Below, piece by piece: positions 58,913 through 64,000 of a DNA stretch of 64,000 nt. How positions within the stretch are numbered: the first letter of the stretch is position 1; each line of letters starts with the position of its first letter. Origin of the DNA: Anaerolineales bacterium (lineage in GTDB: Bacteria; Chloroflexota; Anaerolineae; Anaerolineales; Villigracilaceae); contig JAFGMV010000079.1 in the NCBI GenBank assembly GCA_016927315.1, forward strand, positions 53,249 through 117,248, read 5' to 3'. A program made the position numbers and the translations under genes. The notes beneath the pieces are model-generated. The model saw nothing but the letters and a program-made list of their open reading frames with translations. It was not told the DNA's origin and ran no database searches.

Positions 58913-60862
58913 TTGGTTCAGGTGGAAGAACTTGGCGTAAGCGTTATTTTTGTTGAAGAGGTCATCATTTTCTTGCTGCTGGTGGCAGCAACGGTATCTG
59001 TAACCGCACGCTGGCTGCGCATTCCTTACACCGTTGGGTTGGTATTGATCGGCCTGGCATTAACCACGGTTACCCGATCGATCGTTCAAGTGTCGCCTGA
59101 AATAATCCTGGTTTTACTGATACCGCCCCTGGTTTTTGAAGCCGCGTTCCATGTAAGGTTCGAAGACCTCAAGCGAGATTTCTGGTTGATCTTACTGCTG
59201 GCTGTGCCCGGTGTTATCATCACAACATTGCTGGTAGGCTGGATGGTTTCCGGAGGGACCGGTCTTGAGTTCAAGTATGCGCTGATCTTTGGTGCGTTGA
59301 TTGCGGCTACCGACCCTGTCTCTGTGGTTTCCCTCTTCCGGCGGTTAGGGGTGCCCAAAAGGCTGCAGGTTCTGTTAGAGGGAGAAAGCCTGTTTAACGA
59401 TGGCACCGCCATTGTCATGTTCAGCCTGGTGCTGGCGATCGCGGGTGTTGGATGGGTAGAGATGCCGTTCCTTGAGCCTGGGCAGTTTTCCCTGGTGAAC
59501 AGTGTGGCGGCTTTCCTGATGGTGGCCGGAGGCGGGACGCTGGTCGGGACGATCCTGGGGATGGTCTTTTCACATATTATCGGCCGGATAGACGATGCTC
59601 TGGTTGAAACAACCCTGACGACCGTCCTGGCGTTCGGCGCTTACCTGGTTGCGGAAGAGATCCTGGGGGTCAGCGGAGTGCTGGCGGTCGTTGCGGCCGG
59701 GATTGTCAACGGGAATGTTGGTCCCCGTGGCATGTCGGCTACCACGCGTGTGGTGGTCTTTAATTTCTGGGAATATCTGGCCTTTGTAGCGAACTCGATC
59801 ATCTTCCTGTTGATCGGCCTGACGATCGATGTTCGGGTAATGATCGATAACTGGCAGGCCATTGGCATCGCCATCCTGGCCGTACTGATCGCCCGGGCAG
59901 CAGGTACTTATTGGCTGGGCCTGTTCACACACGATATCCCCAAGAAGTGGAACCATATCCTGTACTGGGGCGGGCTGCGAGGCGCGATTGCCCTGGCGCT
60001 TGCCTTGAGCCTGTCCAATAAATCCGGCCTGGGAGACCATATTAATCTCCTGCAGGCCATGGCTTTTGGCGTCGTGCTCTTCACCCTGCTGGTCCAGGGG
60101 TTTTCCATGGATTGGCTGGTCAAGAAACTTCGCATTGTAAAGCATTCCAACTTTCAGGAAGAGTATGAACGCCGCCATGCTCGCTTTGTGGCCGGGCGGG
60201 CAGCCTTTGACTATCTGCAGCGTATGAACCAGCAGGGATTGATCTCAGAACACACCTGGCAAAGACTGTCGCCTATCATGAAAAAGCAGAATGCTGTCCT
60301 GGTTGATGCGGTAAAGGATGTCATCATTTCTGATCCGACCGTAGAATTAGAGGAACTGGATACCGCCCGGCGCGAAGCGCTGCGTGCACAGCGCAGCGCC
60401 CTGACCGGTCTGCTGCGGGATGGGGTCATCTCTGAAGAGACGTATTCACAACTGGTGGGCGAAGTGGATATGGCCCTCACAGAGAGCAACCTTGCCTGGC
60501 CTGAACTGATTCACTCGAACAACTTCCCGGCCGGCGCTGTCAAACGGCTGATGGCGGTTGTCATTCAGGAGCAGGATACCAACAGCGCCATTCACGCCTT
60601 GATCAAGCTGGGCGTGTCCGTTTCCAGGCTGCCCAGTACGGGCGGCTTCTTAAGCCGGAGGAATATCACTCTTTTGATCGGTTTTTCCAAGGGCCTCGAA
60701 AACGCCATTGTTAAGTCCCTGGAAAAGAGCTGCCGTCAGCGTATGGAATTTGTTTCAACCCCACTGCGAAACTCGCCTGTTCCACTGCCGATGCCGACAA
60801 GGATCAACGTTGGAGGCGCAACCATCTTTGTGTTCGATGTAGAGGTTTACGATGAGTTCTAA
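58913..60862 (+). CDS. CPA1 Na+/H+ antiporter fused to a C-terminal DarA/PstA-type c-di-AMP receptor domain
   Basis: 649 residues from TTG 58913 (GTG 58922 is the other choice). Residues ~10-405 form a 12-13-TM CPA1 antiporter: VLLIPPLVFEAAFHVR, the ion-binding ATDPVSVV, EGESLFNDGTAIVMF and WGGLRGAIALALALS. A cytoplasmic helical linker (~410-535) follows. Residues ~540-649 are a full-length DarA-like PII domain: MAVVIQEQDTNSAIHAL, LPSTGGFLSRRNITLLIGF, RQRMEFVSTPL and NVGGATIFVFDVEVYDEF. PstA/DarA of Firmicutes ends the same way. A direct gate by cyclic-di-AMP (or another nucleotide) is inferred. The ribosome site is AGAAGAG. Confidence 0.88.
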   Translation: MVQVEELGVSVIFVEEVIIFLLLVAATVSVTARWLRIPYTVGLVLIGLALTTVTRSIVQVSPEIILVLLIPPLVFEAAFHVRFEDLKRDFWLILLLAVPGVIITTLLVGWMVSGGTGLEFKYALIFGALIAATDPVSVVSLFRRLGVPKRLQVLLEGESLFNDGTAIVMFSLVLAIAGVGWVEMPFLEPGQFSLVNSVAAFLMVAGGGTLVGTILGMVFSHIIGRIDDALVETTLTTVLAFGAYLVAEEILGVSGVLAVVAAGIVNGNVGPRGMSATTRVVVFNFWEYLAFVANSIIFLLIGLTIDVRVMIDNWQAIGIAILAVLIARAAGTYWLGLFTHDIPKKWNHILYWGGLRGAIALALALSLSNKSGLGDHINLLQAMAFGVVLFTLLVQGFSMDWLVKKLRIVKHSNFQEEYERRHARFVAGRAAFDYLQRMNQQGLISEHTWQRLSPIMKKQNAVLVDAVKDVIISDPTVELEELDTARREALRAQRSALTGLLRDGVISEETYSQLVGEVDMALTESNLAWPELIHSNNFPAGAVKRLMAVVIQEQDTNSAIHALIKLGVSVSRLPSTGGFLSRRNITLLIGFSKGLENAIVKSLEKSCRQRMEFVSTPLRNSPVPLPMPTRINVGGATIFVFDVEVYDEF

Positions 60863-61151
60863 ACCCAAAACAGTTCCCCAGAAATTTAAACTGATCGTCG
60901 CCATTGTCCGGGATACAGAGGGCGAAATAATTTCGAAGGCGCTGCTCGACCAAGGATATCGCGTGACGCTGATTGCCTCGACCGGTGGATTCATGCGGCG
61001 GGGGAATGCAACCCTGCTCATCGGGGTTGAACAGAGCCGGGTTCAGGGTGCGGTACAATTGATCCATGAGAACAGCGCCCCGGGCGTCGACCCGGGACTG
61101 AAGCGGGCCACGATCTTTGTCCTGGCTGTGGATCGATTTGAACAAATCTGA
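60852..61151 (+). CDS. Short DarA/PstA-like (CdAMP_rec) protein
   Basis: 99 residues. After a 13-residue basic start it follows the DarA pattern: KLIVAIVRDTEGEIISKALL, IASTGGFMRRGNATLLIGVE and ATIFVLAVDRFEQI. Compared with the fused domain it lacks most of the large loop between the second helix and last strand (QRMEFVS...PLPMPTRI), so it is the short form. The start overlaps the antiporter stop by 11 bp, giving tight coupling. PII-like proteins act as trimers; mixed trimers with the antiporter-fused domain are possible. GGFM-RRGN keeps the Asn found in c-di-AMP-binding PstA. Confidence 0.85.
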   Translation: MSSKPKTVPQKFKLIVAIVRDTEGEIISKALLDQGYRVTLIASTGGFMRRGNATLLIGVEQSRVQGAVQLIHENSAPGVDPGLKRATIFVLAVDRFEQI

Positions 61152-61167
61152 TGACGAATAGAAATTG

Positions 61168-62382
61168 ATGTCTACCTTTCTGCAATTTTCATTCCTCCTG
61201 GCGATCATCCTGATCGCCGCAAAAGCTGCCGGCTACCTGAGCACCCGGCTCGGACAGCCCTCGGTCTTGGGAGAATTATTGATTGGAATCCTCCTGGGAC
61301 CTTCCTTAATCAATATCATGCACCTTTCCTTTGTCGAGCATGAACTGACAGAGATCATTAAGGAACTGGCAGAACTGGGGGTTATGCTCCTGATGTTCAT
61401 CGCTGGTCTTGAATTGCACCTGAATGAACTGGCGCGTAATACCCGCGTGGCGGCGTATGCCGGTATTCTGGGTGTGGTTGTCCCGACGGCCCTGGGTTGG
61501 GGAACCGGGCGTCTCTTTGGTATGGATGACAGCGCTTCAGTGTTCCTGGGGTTGACGCTGGGCGCTACCAGTGTCAGCATTTCGGCCCAAACCCTGATGG
61601 AGTTGAAGGTACTCCGCAGCCGGGTTGGCCTGAGCCTGCTCGGTTCGGCAGTCTTTGATGACATACTGGTGATCTTCCTGCTGTCGACCTTCCTGGCGAC
61701 CCTGTCCGGCGCCGGCGGATTGGGCGGAATCCTGCTGTTGGCCGTGAGAATGATCATCTTCGTCTTGCTTTCCGGGGCCTTCGGATACTGGCTGCTGCCA
61801 GGCCTGGTCCGCCGGATATCCCGTCTTCCTATCAGCCAGGGGATACTTACCCTGGGTATCGTTATCATGCTGCTGTATGGGCTGGCAGCCGAGCTGGTTG
61901 GAAGTGTTGCTGCGATCACCGGTTCGTTCTTTGCCGGTTTGATGTTCGCCCGCTGTCGTGAAAAAGAACGCCTGGAAGAGGGCGTTAAGGCGCTGGCGTA
62001 CGGTCTGTTTGTGCCTATCTTCTTTATTAATATCGGTCTGTCGATCGATTTGCGCGGGATGCAGCTGGAGATCGTGTGGCTTACCCTGGCGGTTATCCTC
62101 GTAGCCGTGATCGGAAAATGGCTGGGCTCGGGACTGGGTGCAAAAGCGGCCGGCCTGTCCTGGCGCGAATCGATCCAGCTGGGGGCCGGGATGATTTCGC
62201 GCGGCGAGGTCGGCCTGATTGTCGCCAGCATTGGGATACAATATGGACTGGTCCGGGACGATGAATTTTCAGCGATTGTTGCCATGATCCTGGTGACCAC
62301 GATCATTACACCGCCGATCCTGCGGGCATTGTTTTCCAAACCAAAAGGATTAAATTTCGCCGCGAGTGAGGAGAAAGCCTGA
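61168..62382 (+). CDS. CPA2 cation/proton antiporter (KefB/GerN-like)
   Basis: 404 residues from ATG 61168 (TTG 61165 adjacent). About 12-13 membrane segments. Signature stretches: STRLGQPSVLGELLIGILLGPS, VMLLMFIAGLELHLNEL, FGYWLLPGL, PIFFINIGLSIDLRGM and MISRGEVGLIVASIGIQYGLV, all CPA2 hallmarks. No TrkA-N or TrkA-C regulatory domain is attached, unlike many Kef proteins. This leaves a role for the PII-like partners encoded downstream. It exchanges K+ or Na+ for H+ across the cytoplasmic membrane. TGATG overlap joins it to the next gene. Confidence 0.9.
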   Translation: MSTFLQFSFLLAIILIAAKAAGYLSTRLGQPSVLGELLIGILLGPSLINIMHLSFVEHELTEIIKELAELGVMLLMFIAGLELHLNELARNTRVAAYAGILGVVVPTALGWGTGRLFGMDDSASVFLGLTLGATSVSISAQTLMELKVLRSRVGLSLLGSAVFDDILVIFLLSTFLATLSGAGGLGGILLLAVRMIIFVLLSGAFGYWLLPGLVRRISRLPISQGILTLGIVIMLLYGLAAELVGSVAAITGSFFAGLMFARCREKERLEEGVKALAYGLFVPIFFINIGLSIDLRGMQLEIVWLTLAVILVAVIGKWLGSGLGAKAAGLSWRESIQLGAGMISRGEVGLIVASIGIQYGLVRDDEFSAIVAMILVTTIITPPILRALFSKPKGLNFAASEEKA

Positions 62383-62750
62383 TGTTTTTTGTACTCTTTG
62401 TCCTTCACAACCCAGATCTATTGGAAGACCTGCTGGCCGCCTGGGAAGAGATTGGCGTGCAGGGTGTGACTATCCTGCCCAGCACCGGTCTGGGTCGAAT
62501 CCGCCAGCGCGGAGGTCCACGGGATGATCTGCCAATCATGCCCTCCCTGAATGACTTCTATAATGTGCTTGGCGAAGAATTCAACCGGACACTCTTTACA
62601 GTGATCAAAGACGAGGGACTGATTGCCAGGATCGTCGCCGCAACAGAAGAGGTGGCCGGTAGCCTGAACGAGCCGGAGACTGGTATGCTGGTTGTGCTGC
62701 CGACGCATTGCGTTGTCGGCCTGAGGAGCAAATTGGGAGATGAAAAGTGA
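62382..62750 (+). CDS. PII-like regulatory protein of unrecognised subfamily
   Basis: 122 residues. The strand-helix-strand order FFVLFVLHNPDLLEDLLAAWEEIGV then GVTILPSTGLGRIRQRG, a long loop (DDLPIMPSLNDFY), NRTLFTVIKDEGLIARIVAATEEV and GMLVVLPTHCVVGL fits a ferredoxin-like PII fold. In place of the DarA STGGFL loop it has STGLGRIRQRGGPRDD, perhaps a distinct nucleotide-binding T-loop. The start overlaps the antiporter stop (TGATG) and its stop overlaps the next start (GTGA). Ligand unknown. It differs from GlnB/GlnK, DarA and CutA in sequence. Confidence 0.65.
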   Translation: MFFVLFVLHNPDLLEDLLAAWEEIGVQGVTILPSTGLGRIRQRGGPRDDLPIMPSLNDFYNVLGEEFNRTLFTVIKDEGLIARIVAATEEVAGSLNEPETGMLVVLPTHCVVGLRSKLGDEK

Positions 62751-63085
62751 ACCGCCGGCCGATCCGATCCCTGTTGATGACGGTAGTCCAGGAATCTGAC
62801 CTCGACCTGGCCTTGAAAGCCCTGGAAGACCTGGGCGTCTCAGCCGTCTACCTGACCAGTATGGGCGGCTTCCTGGGGAGGCGCAATGCAACCTTTCTGA
62901 TCGGTCTACCCGAGGGAGCAGAAGAACAGGCCGTAGAAGCCCTGAAGAAAGTCTGCCGCCAGCGGGTAGAATACCTGGCCCTGCCGATGGAAGGATCTCC
63001 TATGCCGCTTCCGGCCCCTATTCCCGTCACTGTTGGGGGGGCTACCGTGTTCACCCTGCCTGTAGAAAGATTCGAGGAGTTTTAA
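62747..63085 (+). CDS. Long DarA/PstA-like (CdAMP_rec) protein
   Basis: 112 residues from GTG 62747. It is full-length by comparison with Firmicute PstA (~109). SLLMTVVQESDLDLALKAL, LTSMGGFLGRRNATFLIG, KVCRQRVEYLALPM and TVGGATVFTLPVERFEEF are all colinear with the domain fused to the first antiporter. The Thr/Ser before GGF is Met here (SMGGF). It overlaps the stop of the PII-like gene by 4 bp and is followed 2 bp later by a short DarA gene. Confidence 0.85.
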   Translation: MNRRPIRSLLMTVVQESDLDLALKALEDLGVSAVYLTSMGGFLGRRNATFLIGLPEGAEEQAVEALKKVCRQRVEYLALPMEGSPMPLPAPIPVTVGGATVFTLPVERFEEF

Positions 63086-63087
63086 TC

Positions 63088-63351
63088 ATGAAAATGATCA
63101 TCGTGATTATCAAGGATAATGATGCCGAGAATGTCACCCGGGCGCTTACCAATGGTGAGTTCCGCGTTACGCGCATCGCCTCCACCGGCGGCTTCCTGCG
63201 GCGTGGTGTGGTTACGCTCTTGATCGGAGTAAACGATGAACGCGTGGAGGCAGCCATCGATGTCGTTCGGGAAACCACCAGTTCACCTGACGAGACGGAA
63301 AAACGGGCCACCGTATTCGTGGTGCCCGTTGCGAAATTTATCCAGGTTTAG
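63088..63351 (+). CDS. Short DarA/PstA-like (CdAMP_rec) protein
   Basis: 87 residues. KMIIVIIKDNDAENVTRAL, RIASTGGFLRRGVVTLLIGVNDERVE and ATVFVVPVAKFIQV match PstA closely at the N-terminus. The large C-terminal loop is missing. Where PstA and the sibling proteins have Asn (GNxT) this one has Val (GVVT), so its ligand contact may be changed. It follows the long form with a 2-bp gap (GAGGAG as ribosome site) and closes the operon at a strong terminator. Confidence 0.87.
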   Translation: MKMIIVIIKDNDAENVTRALTNGEFRVTRIASTGGFLRRGVVTLLIGVNDERVEAAIDVVRETTSSPDETEKRATVFVVPVAKFIQV

Positions 63352-63368
63352 TTTTTCTCCGGGGAGAC

Positions 63369-63402
63369 AAAACGGGCAGCCATCAGCTGGCTGCCCGTTT
63401 TT
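63369..63402 (+). terminator. Terminator of the antiporter/PII-like operon
   Basis: AAAACGGGCAGCC (63369-63381) pairs with GGCTGCCCGTTTT (63389-63401), 7-base loop, with the T-run forming part of the stem base. Confidence 0.9.
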
Positions 63403-63861
63403 ATGTGGCCGTGCCTGAGAAAGGAGGACCTGGTCCGCGGCAGGCGCAGGGCGCTGGGGGAGCGGGTGGGGGTGGGCATAAGGATGCGTACAACCATAAT
63501 CTATGCCCATGCCCAGGATCTGTGTTTTGTAGCAGATGAAAAGCCCCAGCTGCACTCAAAAGAAGCAAGGGGCCGGTATCGCATACAACACTGCATTTAC
63601 AAAATTACTTTGTCAGGCTGTTTCGAACATGGCCAAACAAAAAGCAACTTATTGAAATGGCGATTTGCGGAAGTGCATTAAAAATCCGGTAGAATAAGAT
63701 CATGGTTTTGTAAAAAGATATTCTCCGGGCAGAGAAGAACAGGCAGCCGTCGAACTTGCACAACTCGGAATTAATTATCTGCCCAGGCAGAGTTCTGATA
63801 CAAAACACGTACATCCGCCACAGGTTATTTTAGCCCGCCCGTCGCAAGGAGATATGAAAAA
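63403..63861. other. Gene-free stretch with a possible promoter
   Basis: No convincing gene in 459 bp; a 92-codon frame at 63403-63681 has no ribosome site, domain or composition to support it. TAGAAT (63690-63695) with TTGCGG 19 bases upstream may be the promoter of the last gene. No tRNA-like or riboswitch-like fold was recognised. Confidence 0.45.
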
Positions 63862-64000
63862 ATGAATAAGCAAAAGATCGGGCAAATACTATTTTGGTAC
63901 GGCGTAATAAATGTTGTTATTATGCAAGGTCTGACTTGGTTCCAGAGCCCGATGCAACGGATTCACACAGCGGAAGAATTGAACGGAACAGTATACGCGG
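63862..64000 (+). CDS. Start of a small membrane protein; 3' end outside window
   Basis: 46 codons are visible and the frame is still open at the window edge. ATG 63862 has AAGGAG 10 bases upstream. The sequence begins MNKQKIGQILFWYGVINVVI and shows one hydrophobic segment followed by QGLTWFQSP. Too short to assign a family. Confidence 0.6.
   Translation, partial: MNKQKIGQILFWYGVINVVIMQGLTWFQSPMQRIHTAEELNGTVYA

Noticed and set aside
63403..63681. 92-codon plus-strand frame after the antiporter operon
   Set aside because: It begins in the terminator, has no ribosome site and shows a random composition rich in Arg, Gly and His.
1..64000. tRNA, rRNA, IS element or prophage genes
   Set aside because: Intergenic regions were read for T-loop-like motifs and for transposase or integrase products; none was found.

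Overview
The window looks like chromosomal DNA of a Chloroflexota bacterium, most likely class Anaerolineae. This is inferred from gene content, not proven. Pointers are GAF-rich histidine kinases, DarA/PstA-type and other PII-like proteins in a cation antiporter operon, a bacterial translin in an ssb operon, a DUF3467 protein, Thr/Pro-rich extracytoplasmic tails, and several genes whose start codon lies where transcription should begin. No rRNA, tRNA, CRISPR, prophage or transposase gene was found.

Layout. 1-11180: a surface-glycan locus with glycosyltransferases, an SDR reductase, an AAC(3)-type acyltransferase, a DUF4910 aminopeptidase-like protein, a SpsF-type cytidylyltransferase, a sulfotransferase and a Gfo/Idh dehydrogenase. 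11288-25340: mixed housekeeping and signalling genes (miaB, a lone Flp pilin, an endonuclease III family gene, a degenerate MBL protein, a GAF-GAF-PAS kinase, a CcmC-like membrane protein, a solute-binding protein without a signal peptide, hutI, an RlmL-like methyltransferase, lipoprotein, STAS, TauE). 25436-27222: panB-panE for pantoate synthesis. 27471-39387: YtxH, a glycosyltransferase, ugd, methyltransferases, an aminotransferase, a sortase with a small membrane partner, rubrerythrin, and a coupled pair resembling a 3-beta-hydroxysteroid dehydrogenase and a steroid 5-alpha-reductase. 39588-43357: a phosphodiesterase, then an ssb operon with DUF3467, translin, a membrane protein and a nucleoside deoxyribosyltransferase-like gene. 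43516-46653: two signalling proteins that both carry receiver domains lacking the phosphoacceptor Asp. 46775-50042: an alpha-glucosidase, a polyprenol-phosphate-type glycosyltransferase and a methyltransferase.

50132-52545 holds four 10-bp CACCRYGGTG sites spaced exactly 22 bp apart, upstream of a leaderless gene for a large protein resembling a DNA methyltransferase that has lost its catalytic motif. A class A penicillin-binding protein and a MaoC protein follow on the minus strand, then a GH63-like protein on the plus strand.

58913-63351 is the most notable system. A CPA1 Na+/H+ antiporter is fused at its C-terminus to a DarA/PstA-type cyclic-di-AMP receptor domain. A stand-alone short DarA protein follows, then a CPA2 (KefB/GerN-like) antiporter, a second kind of PII-like protein, and a further long plus short DarA pair. 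The genes are tightly packed, often overlapping, and end at a strong terminator. The inference is that antiporter activity is set by a nucleotide second messenger through several PII-like subunits, not through the usual RCK_C/CBS/USP domains.
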